Source: a virus. From it: 21,115 nt of DNA. The position numbers and the translations under genes were made by a program. The notes under the pieces were generated by a model, which was not told the origin of the DNA, searched no databases, and saw only the letters and a list, made by a program, of their open reading frames with translations. The first letter of the stretch is position 1. Every line of letters starts with the position of its first letter. The stretch is taken from the IMG/VR virus record IMGVR_UViG_3300015245_000084, positions 1 through 21,115 of that record. One strand, given 5' to 3'. Below, piece by piece: positions 1-7,634 of this stretch.

Positions 1-455
1 TGCGTCCCATCGTCCTCGATATTCGTCGTGTCGCCGACCCCAGATATCCCGCACTGGTACGGCGAGAACTCCTGTATGTTGAGCGTCTGCCCAACCTTCG
101 CGGCCTGCTGAATGAAGAATTGACGAGACTGCGAGCCAAGAAAAGTCATCTTGGCGACGAGGTTCACCTCTCTCGTCGGAACATCCGTTGGTGAGGAGGG
201 GATGCAGGTGTCGGGAAGTCCCCAGGCTCTCTCCCACTCCGGAAGAAGAATGCTCGTGCTTCTCGGATCAGACTCCGTCTTCAGAAATAAACCGGCGAGC
301 GCCTCGACCTCTGTCCCCCAGATAGTGGACATGCCGTTGACGACCAGCTGCAGCACGGACCCAGGATCACGCGGCCACGCCGGACCAGTCGGCAGCAGAT
401 CGTTCCATCCATCGACGTAGTCCACGGCCGTACGCTGATGCCACTTCTCAGGCAT
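1..455 (-). CDS. Mu gp48-like baseplate/tail protein (YmfQ/DUF2313 type), 3' end cut by window
   Basis: The first 151 codons are visible; the rest lies beyond the left edge. The ATG at 455-453 overlaps the end of the gp47-like gene by 8 bases, and GGGAG sits 8 bases upstream, which fixes the start. The N-terminus (MPEKWHQRTAVDYVDGWNDL, then LLPTGPAWPRD) is the pattern I associate with the Mu gp48/YmfQ (DUF2313) family: a 'LLPxGxAW' element followed by a helical stretch, then a section on the protein's own track angle with conserved prolines (PSSPTDVPTR). In Mu-type phages this protein follows gp47 and joins the baseplate wedge, linking it to the tail fibres. Family assignment rests on this pattern and on gene order; the tail-fibre gene expected next is outside the window. 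Confidence 0.8.
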   Translation of the reverse strand, partial: MPEKWHQRTAVDYVDGWNDLLPTGPAWPRDPGSVLQLVVNGMSTIWGTEVEALAGLFLKTESDPRSTSILLPEWERAWGLPDTCIPSSPTDVPTREVNLVAKMTFLGSQSRQFFIQQAAKVGQTLNIQEFSPYQCGISGVGDTTNIEDDGT

Positions 456-1557
456 AGATGATGCTCCCTAGAACTCCCAGCGATCCAGGGAACGGCATCA
501 TGTGGTCGGTCATCCCAAGCGTAAACGTCTTGATCCCGCTCACGTTTGCGATCGCCTCACTGACCCATCCAGCATAGATGGTCTGCGCCGGCTGCTCGAT
601 GCCATTGACGGCGTGCGCTGGCGCCGCGCGCTCGAACAGCATCTTGTTGACCGACGCATTGATCGCGTTCCGCATGGCCACGCTGTCTGGGGAGAGATTC
701 GAGATAGTGAAGTCGATCGGCTCGGGAACACACGTCACGATGAAGCGATCCCTCACCGCCACCGGCCGCACGGTGTCGATGTACGCCGTGACGGTCGCGA
801 GATCAGCCGTTGACGCGAACCCAACGATCTCGTTGATGAGATCATCGGTCATTATCCTCACGGTCACCGTTCCCGGACCCAACTCAAGAGGAGACGTCCA
901 CGCGCGCGTGACATTGACCCCAGGCGTCGCCAGTGCCCACGCGATGTAGTCGTTCGCGTCTCCTCCAACCGGAGGCTGTCGAATGCGATCGAGAACACGC
1001 ACCCTCAGCTCGTCGTCCGTCTCAGCGTCAATGCCGTCCGTGATCGACGAGATGGTACCACTGCCGTTGATGCCAGAGATGCCAGTGGCAAGCGCCAGCT
1101 GCGAGCCAACGACGAGACCAGTGGCTCCTGGAGTCGTGGCCTTTATCGGAACGTTCGTGTTGATGGTCCCGATGAGAACCGCCGACTGAGTCGTGAACGT
1201 GATCTGAGTTCCAGTCGCAAGATCACTGGCACCCTGAAGAATCGTTCCCGCCGGCATGGTCACGCCACCGATGCCGGCAAACTGAATGACGCCACTGCCG
1301 AACGTCGCCGTCTTCCTGCCCTGCGTCAACCAGATGTCGGCAAACCTGTCGAGCCACTCGTCCTCTGCCGTATCAGGAAACAGCTGGAGCGCGAGCCAGT
1401 TGATGTAGAGCAGCGTCAGATACGCAAGACCAGCGTTGCTGTCCGACATGACGCGCAGAACACTGTTCGGTATCATCGGCGCCGAGTGCAGCTGCGACTG
1501 AACATTGCTCTTGTTCAGCGCCCGGAGAGCATCAAGTGTTGGCGTGACCCAAGGCAT
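448..1557 (-). CDS. Baseplate J-like protein (Mu gp47 / P2 gpJ family)
   Basis: A 369-aa wedge component of the contractile-tail baseplate. The family pattern is clear along its length: an N-terminal 'VTPTLDALRA' start, 'DSNAGLAYL' and 'NWLALQLFPDTAEDEWLDR' helices, a small beta domain around residues 85-170 ('AGIGGVTMPAGTILQ', 'TTPGATGLVVGSQL'), then the hallmark 'GIDAETDDELRVRVLDRIRQ' and 'PPVGGDANDYIAWAL' segment near residues 178-210, followed by 'ELGPGTVTVRIM'. Length is normal for the family. ATG start with GGGAG 8 bases upstream inside the end of the gp46-like gene, 4 bases after that gene's stop. Its own end overlaps the gp48-like start by 8 bases, so the two are probably translationally coupled. 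Nothing suggests truncation. Confidence 0.95.
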   Translation of the reverse strand: MPWVTPTLDALRALNKSNVQSQLHSAPMIPNSVLRVMSDSNAGLAYLTLLYINWLALQLFPDTAEDEWLDRFADIWLTQGRKTATFGSGVIQFAGIGGVTMPAGTILQGASDLATGTQITFTTQSAVLIGTINTNVPIKATTPGATGLVVGSQLALATGISGINGSGTISSITDGIDAETDDELRVRVLDRIRQPPVGGDANDYIAWALATPGVNVTRAWTSPLELGPGTVTVRIMTDDLINEIVGFASTADLATVTAYIDTVRPVAVRDRFIVTCVPEPIDFTISNLSPDSVAMRNAINASVNKMLFERAAPAHAVNGIEQPAQTIYAGWVSEAIANVSGIKTFTLGMTDHMMPFPGSLGVLGSIIYA

Positions 1558-1561
1558 CTAG

Positions 1562-2065
1562 TCAACTCCCAGGAAAGATCTCTGCCCAGAGAGCCTGATA
1601 ATCAAGCTGAATGGCAGACTTTGGACCGCGATAAATGATGACGCGAACAGAGAACCCATCCTGATCCTTGTTCCCGGTCAACTCAACAGTGACCTGCGAT
1701 GCCAGTCGATTATCGATGAACGGCTGCAGCGCCTGCATGATGTACGTCTTGATCCTGACGACAGTCGCGCCCTCCCTCGCCCCCGAGTCCAGTATCTTGG
1801 CGCGAGAGAGCAGCCATCCCTTCCATCCTATCGGCCAGCCCTTCCAGATAACATCAGCATTGAGATCTCCCCACCATCCCCGACGATCAGAGCTCCTGGG
1901 ATCAGGTAGCACCTCATTGATGCTGGCCAAGGCATCAGTATTCAATGCCACCAATACCGCAGTCGCCAGCTCCTGAGTCTCGTCGAGAAGACCAGTCGGC
2001 GTCTGCAGCCAGTCCATGGTGACCGCCTGCACGCTCGCAACGCTGAATATCCTGACGTCTGGCAT
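1562..2065 (-). CDS. Mu gp46-like baseplate protein (P2 gpW / T4 gp25 type)
   Basis: This 167-aa protein shows the family hallmark 'DRRGWWGD' at residues 60-67, followed by a tryptophan-rich stretch (WKGWPIGWKGWLLSR). In Mu-type tails gp46 is a small baseplate protein, with gp25-like proteins connecting the wedge to the inner baseplate and first sheath ring. The ATG at 2065 directly follows the TAG stop of the spike gene with no gap, and no convincing ribosome site precedes it, so translation probably depends on coupling to the spike gene. Order gp45-gp46-gp47 matches Mu exactly. Length is slightly above Mu gp46 and nothing looks broken. Confidence 0.9.
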   Translation of the reverse strand: MPDVRIFSVASVQAVTMDWLQTPTGLLDETQELATAVLVALNTDALASINEVLPDPRSSDRRGWWGDLNADVIWKGWPIGWKGWLLSRAKILDSGAREGATVVRIKTYIMQALQPFIDNRLASQVTVELTGNKDQDGFSVRVIIYRGPKSAIQLDYQALWAEIFPGS

Positions 2066-2809
2066 CTACGCCAACTTCGTGAATGTCTGCTTCGACGGAG
2101 CCAATGTGACATCAGGAACGATGCCAGACGCCGACTCTCCAAGACCATCGACGCCAAGATTAGTCTTGCCCACCGTAAAGATCGCACTTCCCTTCAAGTT
2201 CACTGCGCCAGATGCAATGAGCGGAATAGCTGCCGCATTCACCGCAAACGTTCCTCCAACATTGAAGGTCACGTTGCCAGGATGATTGATCACCAGCGAG
2301 TCCTTCGTCATCACGATATTACGAACTGACGCACGACCAGCTTGCTTCACCTGACCCATCTTCTGGCCCTGCGCCTGCGGCATCTTGTCATCGTCCATGA
2401 TCTGCATGACAATCTTCTTCGACTGCGGAACCGAGGCCCAGATGCCGTCTCGCTGAAAGTGCACCTGCTGACCCTGGTCGTCGTGCATGGCAGCCTCACC
2501 ATCCTTCAGCTGATACAGGCGATAGCGACGATCTCCAGCAACGAACACCACGCCGTGACTTCGCCCGCCTCCCATGAACCCCATGAAGCCCTCGGCTCCA
2601 TTGCGCTGCTGTCCACTGCCCGTCGGCTTCTGAACAACGGACGTGAAGCCATACGGATGCACGTGCTCGATGTCCTGCTGCTTCTCGTTGGAGAATCCAC
2701 CTAACGTGTGAGCCTGCATGAGCTTCGAATCGTCCACCTGCTCAACAATCGTCCTCGAGATGCCGTTGCCAACGCGCTCAGCGGTGTACCGCGACGCGAG
2801 ATGTCTCAC
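2066..2809 (-). CDS. Baseplate spike / puncturing protein (Mu gp45 family)
   Basis: A 247-aa homologue of Mu gp45, the trimeric spike under the hub that punctures the outer membrane. Family features include 'GRSHGVVFVAGDRRYRLYQL' (residues 82-101) and 'GEAAMHDDQGQQVHF', the OB-fold/early beta-helix region, followed by hydrophobic beta-repeat sequence to the end (residues 165-235). The start is GTG at 2809-2807, inside a GTGA overlap with the hub gene's TGA, with GGAG 10 bases upstream. Unlike spikes such as P2 gpV, I see no HxH iron-site motif near the C-terminus; the only HVH (49-51) is N-terminal. A hydrophilic Gln/Lys-rich stretch at about residues 141-160 separates the two halves. Confidence 0.88.
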   Translation of the reverse strand: MRHLASRYTAERVGNGISRTIVEQVDDSKLMQAHTLGGFSNEKQQDIEHVHPYGFTSVVQKPTGSGQQRNGAEGFMGFMGGGRSHGVVFVAGDRRYRLYQLKDGEAAMHDDQGQQVHFQRDGIWASVPQSKKIVMQIMDDDKMPQAQGQKMGQVKQAGRASVRNIVMTKDSLVINHPGNVTFNVGGTFAVNAAAIPLIASGAVNLKGSAIFTVGKTNLGVDGLGESASGIVPDVTLAPSKQTFTKLA

Positions 2810-3870
2810 AGCGTCCTGCCTCCAGTAACAACGACCTCACCGGTACCAGAGCCGAACCCATCGGCACGACACAGGAGAACATCGGAGATGGTTCCTGCCT
2901 CCGAGGACTGACGATGAATGATACCCTTTATCATAAACTCCAGGCTGTCCTCCGGCAGCAGCAGCGGCGAGTTGATCGTGATCAGCTCCATGACGTGATC
3001 CCACCAGAGAGTCCCATCAGGACAGAGCCAACCATTGACGGTAACGTCACCATCAACAAACATGTACTTCGTCCAGTCGCCCTGGTGATTGGCTCGCAGC
3101 TGCATGGCCGCAGAGTTTCCCATCTCCTCCGCCAGGATGTGCATCGAGCGACCAATCGGGGGGTCGGCCTTGGTGTTCGCCTCCGGGGAGCGATTCTGGT
3201 CGGCGCTGTCCTGCCCCGCGTCCTGCCCCTTGACGGTGATGTCGTCAACATGCTCATTGTTCTTCAGGAGTATGCGACCTCGCTTTATGTTCTTTCCCTC
3301 CGAGAGAGTTAGGCCGCCCGCCGCTGCTCCTCGAAATGCCAGCAGTCCACCCTGTCCGTCGTCTATCATGTGCATGTTGCGCATGCGGCAGAGGCGCTCG
3401 ATGAAGGAGTATCTCGACTCGCCGATGTGCTCCGAGACGCGAGGGAACGGCATGTCTCCTGACGCAGTCACGGTGAAGTTGACGCCGATCTCACCGAACA
3501 CCGCGCTCCCTATCTGCTGCAGAGTCTGATTGACGTACTGCCCAGGCTCGCCGGTGACGGTGGACGCCATCACGGCCTGTGATATCGAGCAGATGCCGAT
3601 CTGTATCTCGTGCGTCCCACCATCAGCAACGCCCTGACGAAGATAGACCTGCCCGTTCATTATCTGCTTGCCGGCAAGAGACACGGTCGCCTTATCACCC
3701 GGCTGCAGCTTCAGTGTCGCGAGCGTCGATGCCCCGCTGCTCACCTCCGAGGCGGTCAGCAGCACGTGATCGATGATGTCCTCGGCGCTACGCGTCGCCT
3801 CGATCGTGGTCCAGGAGTTGTACTTCTGTCCCTTCGCCGTGACCTCGGCTATCTGATCAGAACGCGGCAT
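2806..3870 (-). CDS. Baseplate hub protein (Mu gp44/P, P2 gpD / T4 gp27 type)
   Basis: A 354-aa hub protein that caps the tail tube and holds the spike. The N-terminal beta domain ('GQKYNSWTTIEATRSAEDII', then 'LKLQPGDKATVSLAGKQIMN' and 'GQVYLRQ') is the standard gp44 opening. The middle carries 'SRYSFIERLCRMRNMHMIDD', typical of late-control D/gp44 hubs. The frame stays open 38 codons further upstream, but I take the ATG at 3870-3868 because it forms an ATGA overlap with the stop of the preceding gpN C-terminal gene and the upstream codons look non-native. No clear ribosome site is present, consistent with coupling. A charged stretch at about residues 215-240 (DAGQDSADQNRSPEAN) is probably a loop. 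Confidence 0.9.
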   Translation of the reverse strand: MPRSDQIAEVTAKGQKYNSWTTIEATRSAEDIIDHVLLTASEVSSGASTLATLKLQPGDKATVSLAGKQIMNGQVYLRQGVADGGTHEIQIGICSISQAVMASTVTGEPGQYVNQTLQQIGSAVFGEIGVNFTVTASGDMPFPRVSEHIGESRYSFIERLCRMRNMHMIDDGQGGLLAFRGAAAGGLTLSEGKNIKRGRILLKNNEHVDDITVKGQDAGQDSADQNRSPEANTKADPPIGRSMHILAEEMGNSAAMQLRANHQGDWTKYMFVDGDVTVNGWLCPDGTLWWDHVMELITINSPLLLPEDSLEFMIKGIIHRQSSEAGTISDVLLCRADGFGSGTGEVVVTGGRTL

Positions 3871-4559
3871 CAAAAGGACAGAGCCCGGCCGGTGTGTGGC
3901 ATGAACAATGGATGTATCGGCTTGTTCTCCGCGATCAGCTCGGCGCTGCGAGACGGATCCTGGTACAGATTCTGCGCGATCCACAGAGACGACCGCTGCA
4001 TGGGGTACTTGTAGGTCACCATCTTAGGCAGTGGACGCGCGCGCGTCTCCAGGTCGTCTGACACAGCAGCAAAGAGACTGATGAGCGCCACATACGCGAC
4101 GTTGTCAAGATTGCCGGCGGCGACCTCGATCGCCTCGTTGAACGACGCGGTGATGATGTTGAAGTACCTGTCGATATCCTGCCGACTCGTAAAGTCAGTC
4201 GCGGCGAGAACCCGCGCCTGCTCGACCAGACACATTCTCATCGAGTAGTTCTTGACGGCGATTGCCGGCAGACCAGTCGGCGTCAGTGCATCAGTGCTGA
4301 CCCGCACTGCCTCTATGACCTGGAACGACGCATTATTGAGAAACACGGCGTCGAAGCAGCTAGTCAGGTCGATCCAGAACTGCAGGTTCCCCTCTGGCAC
4401 CGTATTGAGCTCGTCTGCTGCATTAGTCTGCAGTTCTCCGCACAACTGCGACAACGTCACCGTGGTCGGCGTCGTCGATGTCCCACCGATGGTGCCGAGC
4501 AGCGCCAGCAGCACAGACTGCGTGACGCTGGTGGCCTCTACGAGATCTACTTGGTTCAA
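3870..4559 (-). CDS. DNA circularisation / tail protein gpN, C-terminal part as a separate gene
   Basis: This 229-aa protein matches the C-terminal half of Mu gpN (gp43): 'DLETRARPLPKMVTYKYP', then 'LYQDPSRSAELIAENK' and 'IHPLFMP' at residues 172-222 is the conserved end of that family. The N-terminal half is encoded by the next gene upstream. The start is TTG at 4559-4557, inside a TTGA overlap with the upstream stop and 6 bases after a short GAG. An in-frame TGA at 4577-4575 rules out a longer N-terminus and no ATG occurs for many codons, so TTG is the only reasonable start. In Mu the single protein is part of the hub/tail tip. Whether the two halves form a complex here is inference. Confidence 0.82.
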   Translation of the reverse strand: MNQVDLVEATSVTQSVLLALLGTIGGTSTTPTTVTLSQLCGELQTNAADELNTVPEGNLQFWIDLTSCFDAVFLNNASFQVIEAVRVSTDALTPTGLPAIAVKNYSMRMCLVEQARVLAATDFTSRQDIDRYFNIITASFNEAIEVAAGNLDNVAYVALISLFAAVSDDLETRARPLPKMVTYKYPMQRSSLWIAQNLYQDPSRSAELIAENKPIHPLFMPHTGRALSF

Positions 4560-5065
4560 TGGATGCTCGTAATGTCACTAGAGTTCATGAACGTCGTCGC
4601 CGTGCTGGTGAACGACGGCCCCCCGGTCACGGCGTTGGCCGTGGTCCTCACCGTGCTAGCAGTGTTGGAAATCGTCTCCAGCGAGGGATCCTTCCCTGCC
4701 TCAAAGAAGACCATGTCGAACTCGGCGTAGCCACCACGCTCTCTTCGCTCCGTGATGCTGTATCTGTCGCAGCACACGATCTTCTGATCCGTGGAAGTTG
4801 GCAGTATTAGCGGCCCATTCACCTCCAGGTCCAGCTGCGCCATGAGAGCATCGCGTCGGGTCTCGTAGTCGGGACCAATCACATAACCGACGACCACAAA
4901 CTGCTTCTGCCTTCGCCCCATGTCCTCGGCGAACGGCGTCTCCCTCTTTGGATACTCGTGATTAGCTAGCCGACGACCACCAGAGCGCACGCCTGCCTCA
5001 ACGTGGAAGAGCACGCCGTTGAACGAGGCCGGCTGCAGCGTGAGTTTCCAGATGGGAATGGCCAT
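4556..5065 (-). CDS. DNA circularisation protein gpN, N-terminal domain as a separate gene
   Basis: This 169-aa protein is the DNA_circ_N domain of Mu gpN/gp43 and little else. Signature elements are 'LQPASFNGVLFHVE' (10-23), 'GGRRLANHEYPKRETPFAED' (29-48), 'GYVIGPDYETRRDALMAQL' (60-78) and 'FDMVFFEAG' (116-124). After that comes a Ser/Thr-rich tail that stops at residue 169. In Mu the same chain continues to about 490 aa. The ATG shares one base with the tape-measure stop (TGATG), so it is coupled to that gene. The chain ends in a normal-looking TGA shared with the TTG start of the C-terminal gene. The domain is intact, so I read this as a functional split rather than decay, without proof. 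Confidence 0.85.
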   Translation of the reverse strand: MAIPIWKLTLQPASFNGVLFHVEAGVRSGGRRLANHEYPKRETPFAEDMGRRQKQFVVVGYVIGPDYETRRDALMAQLDLEVNGPLILPTSTDQKIVCCDRYSITERRERGGYAEFDMVFFEAGKDPSLETISNTASTVRTTANAVTGGPSFTSTATTFMNSSDITSIH

Positions 5066-7164
5066 CAGGACGTCTCGCTCGAGACAACCATCGGGCGACC
5101 ACGATTCAGCGTCACCTGCTTGAACCCGTCGGACTTCAGGCCCGTCTTGGTTCCCTTCGGAAAGCCATTCAGGTCAACCGTCAGGTGCGCATTGCTGTTG
5201 AGATCTCCGCCCGAGTCAACGGCCCTCATGCCGCGCCTGAGAAGATCAGCATCAGCCGGGGGGCGACGTCCTCGCGTTGCCATGTCGCGAAGCTTCGCGC
5301 CGTGGGCCTCCTTCGCCTGCATCATGTCGCGCCACTGACCATATTTCTTCTCCAGTCCTGGCTCCCCCCATCCTGGAGAAAAGAAGCTCTCGCCGTGGTA
5401 CTCGCTCTTGAACCTAAACTTGCCACTTGCCTTCTCTCGCGCGGCAAGGCCCTGCGATGAGTTGTCAGTCGCATAATTTGAGACGTTCCCGCCAGAGAGC
5501 ACGCGAGCGAGGTTCTCCTCGGACATCTTTCTCTCGTGCTCGCTGAGATGCGATGGCTTGCCGGCATAGTAGCCACCGGCCTCGCGACCGTACCACTTGG
5601 CCTGCTTCTCGAGCGTCGTGCCGCGCACGATGGCGCGGTTCATCATGCTCTCCATCACGGCCTGATTGGCCTGCAGGGACTGGCCCTTGGATGGGCGATC
5701 CTCGCCTGCAGACAGCTGAAACACCTTCTCCTTCAGCGCAGGATTCTGCTGAAGCTCCTGCGCAAAGCGCTCGCGCTGCTTGGCCAGTGAGTCACTGGAC
5801 ATTCCAAAGGAGCCGCCACCACTATTGATGGACGCGTCGCTGCCGCTGCCTCCAGGAACACTGGCACCACTCGACGACTTGCCCATGGATTTCGGAATCG
5901 AGCCGCCGCCTCCGGTCCCTGCCGCGCCTCCACCACCGAGGTTTGGAAACTCCTTACTGCCAAAGCGCGGAGTCGATCTCCCGCCTCCCTCGCCACCAGG
6001 ATGAAACGCCATCGGCGTGTATCCACCCTGCTTGTTCGTGTCCTGTAGCGAGTGATAGAAGTCCTCGAGACCCTCCTTCACTCCCTCCTTCACGCTCTCC
6101 TTCGCCTTCTTGTCGTCGGCGCCACCGAACACCGGCTTGCCCCACCACGACATCCAGTTCGGCTTCTTGTCGTCGGTGCGAGGCTCCTTCTTCGAGAGCT
6201 GATCGGCAAGACTATCCTTGTCCCCGAACAGCGGCTTGTTCCACCACTTGTCAGCACCTCCCGGCGTCATGATGGTCTTGAAGATCTTGGCAATGTCCTC
6301 CGCCATGTTCTTCATGTCGTCGATGTTGTGCTTCAGCGCCGGCCCCACGAGATTTCCGAGATCACTGGTCAGGCCCCGAAACGTGGCTCGCACTTCCTCC
6401 CACGCAGCCTTCGTCTCCGCCGCCTTCTTGGCATCGAACGGATGCTCCTGCTGCCACTGCTTGGAGATGCGCTCCATCTCCTGCATCTCCTGCGTCGTCA
6501 GGTCGCGCCAGTTCTCCGGCAGGCCAAAGAACTCAAGAACGCGAGCGCGCTGGTCAGAGCTCTTGATGGTGGGAATGTACTCCATCACGCGCCGGAGCTG
6601 CTCCTCGCGCGTCTTGAAGCCGTCGAGTGACTTACCGAGCTGGTTCCACAGCGTAGGGAACTGCTTGTACGCGTTCATCCAGGAGTAGGAGCGACGAGCC
6701 TGCTGATCCATGTGCTGGCCAAACGTCTCCAGCGACTGAATCGTCTCCTCCTGCGAGGCACCCCATCGCGCGTTGGCCTCGGCCAGTCCCCGCAGCGTGT
6801 CGATCTGCAGGCCAGACGCGCGATGCGCCAGGGTCAGGGTCCTTCCCCAGCTCGCCCAGTCCAGTCCAGACTTCACCACGATCGCGCCGGCAGCGGCGAC
6901 GGCCCCGGCGAGAGATGTCATGCCGATCCCCATCTCTGCGATGGCAGGAGTCGCCACGTCGATGCCCTGCGTCTTGAGCCTCACGATCTGCTCGCGCAGC
7001 ACGTTGTACGCGCGGCCGTGCTCGGTCGCCTGCTTGGCACCAGCCTCGTTCGACTTCTTTCCGAAGTCAGCAAGCGCCTTCATGTCCCTCTGCATATCCT
7101 TCAGAGGACCACTGTACTTGTTGACGACCTCAGCGACGAGTCGCATGGTCTCCTGCTCAGACAA
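5065..7164 (-). CDS. Tail tape measure protein with muralytic-type C-terminal domain (Mu gp42 position)
   Basis: At 699 aa this is the longest chain in the tail module and sits where Mu encodes its tape measure. Residues 1-65 are helical; 78-98 is a hydrophobic, Ala/Gly-rich segment; 100-300 is helical and charged; 385-460 is a Gly/Ser-rich linker. Residues about 470-620 resemble peptidoglycan-hydrolase-like domains I know from tape measures of rhizobial phages ('QAVMESMMNRAIVRG', 'VSNYATDNSS', 'GESFFSPG'), with E488 or E505 as possible acids. A motif WWxKPxFG occurs twice (307-314, 340-347). The end (LNRGRPMVV) resembles Mu-type tape measures. The start is TTG at 7164 with GAGGGAG 6 bases upstream; an in-frame ATG at codon 7 is the alternative. 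Confidence 0.88.
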   Translation of the reverse strand: MSEQETMRLVAEVVNKYSGPLKDMQRDMKALADFGKKSNEAGAKQATEHGRAYNVLREQIVRLKTQGIDVATPAIAEMGIGMTSLAGAVAAAGAIVVKSGLDWASWGRTLTLAHRASGLQIDTLRGLAEANARWGASQEETIQSLETFGQHMDQQARRSYSWMNAYKQFPTLWNQLGKSLDGFKTREEQLRRVMEYIPTIKSSDQRARVLEFFGLPENWRDLTTQEMQEMERISKQWQQEHPFDAKKAAETKAAWEEVRATFRGLTSDLGNLVGPALKHNIDDMKNMAEDIAKIFKTIMTPGGADKWWNKPLFGDKDSLADQLSKKEPRTDDKKPNWMSWWGKPVFGGADDKKAKESVKEGVKEGLEDFYHSLQDTNKQGGYTPMAFHPGGEGGGRSTPRFGSKEFPNLGGGGAAGTGGGGSIPKSMGKSSSGASVPGGSGSDASINSGGGSFGMSSDSLAKQRERFAQELQQNPALKEKVFQLSAGEDRPSKGQSLQANQAVMESMMNRAIVRGTTLEKQAKWYGREAGGYYAGKPSHLSEHERKMSEENLARVLSGGNVSNYATDNSSQGLAAREKASGKFRFKSEYHGESFFSPGWGEPGLEKKYGQWRDMMQAKEAHGAKLRDMATRGRRPPADADLLRRGMRAVDSGGDLNSNAHLTVDLNGFPKGTKTGLKSDGFKQVTLNRGRPMVVSSETS

Positions 7165-7167
7165 TGA

Positions 7168-7634
7168 CTACTCCCTCGCTAGCCGCAGGCGCACGATGGC
7201 GCGCCTCATCAGGTCGTCGATGACCCACTGTGGCTTTCCAAAGAACTGAAAGGGACTGCACTTGAAGGTCAAGGCGAGGTCGATGCACTTATCGACGTGA
7301 TCATCTACCTCGCCGGAGTAAAAAACGGCGAAATCGCCCAGGCTATGCCCGTCAGATCATTGGGATCCAACTCGGCGAGCGAGGACGATGGGATAGCGGG
7401 GTCCGACAGACGAGCCACCATGGCCACGACTCTGGAGTAGTCGTGCTCGATCCGCAGCGGATCAGCATACGGAAAGAAGATGACGGGATTGCCGACGGTC
7501 ATCAGGTCCGCGCCAAGCGGCCGACGCATCTTGATGACGGCGATCTTCTCCCCGTACGCCATGATCGGCGTCTTCAGCGGATAGGTCACGAAGTCCGGAA
7601 CCTTGGTGGCGTCTTCCTTTTTTTCTTCAGTCAC
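7168..7634 (-). CDS. Frameshifted long form of the tail assembly chaperone (gp41/gp41'-type fusion)
   Basis: A -1 slip in the TTTTTT run (7325-7320) would join the first 105 residues of the chaperone to a 50-residue extension read from 7320 to a TAG at 7170-7168, giving about 155 aa. The extension (YSGEVDDHVDKC, then FQFFGKPQWVIDDLMRRAIV) is an open, protein-like frame that fills the gap before the tape measure. It has no start of its own: its frame has a TGA about 30 bases before the slip run and no ATG/GTG near it. Mu and many other tailed phages make such a pair, the long form binding the tape measure during tube assembly. The frameshift itself is inferred from sequence. Confidence 0.8.
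7273..7325 (-). promoter_or_regulatory. Programmed -1 frameshift signal: slip run plus stem-loop
   Basis: On the minus strand the chaperone reads CCG TTT TTT ACT, giving a run of six T (7325-7320). Five bases (ACTCC) separate it from GGCGAGGT (7314-7307), which pairs perfectly with ACCTCGCC (7280-7273). Inside that stem, past one A/G mismatch, GATG (7305-7302) pairs with CATC (7285-7282); then, after a 2-base bulge, CAC (7299-7297) pairs with GTG (7288-7286), leaving an 8-base loop. The zero-frame TAG (7307-7305) lies in the stem. The slip run is not the ideal X XXY YYZ heptamer (it is G TTT TTT), so slippage with the second TTT in the P site is likely. Confidence 0.78.
7305..7634 (-). CDS. 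Tail assembly chaperone, short form (Mu gp41 type)
   Basis: This 109-aa protein sits between the tail tube and tape measure, the usual place for the chaperone that coats the tape measure before the tube polymerises. 'YPLKTPIMAYGEKIAVIKMR' and 'RPLGADLMTV' near residues 18-48 match the opening of Mu gp41-like (TAC_7-type) chaperones, where a short beta pair precedes 'RxPxxxDL'. The start is GTG at 7634-7632, 9 bases after GAGGAG; the run MTEEKKED makes a charged N-terminus. It ends at TAG 7307-7305, which lies inside the stem-loop of the frameshift signal, so termination and frameshifting compete at the same place. Confidence 0.85.
   Translation of the reverse strand: MTEEKKEDATKVPDFVTYPLKTPIMAYGEKIAVIKMRRPLGADLMTVGNPVIFFPYADPLRIEHDYSRVVAMVARLSDPAIPSSSLAELDPNDLTGIAWAISPFFTPAR

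Noticed and set aside
3871-3984. 38-codon upstream extension of the hub protein
   Set aside because: It lies fully inside the gpN C-terminal gene in another frame; the ATGA overlap start is far more plausible.
4556-4577. Programmed frameshift joining the two gpN halves
   Set aside because: The window between the two stops is about 20 bases and holds no homopolymer or slippery heptamer. Reinitiation at the TTGA overlap explains the layout better.
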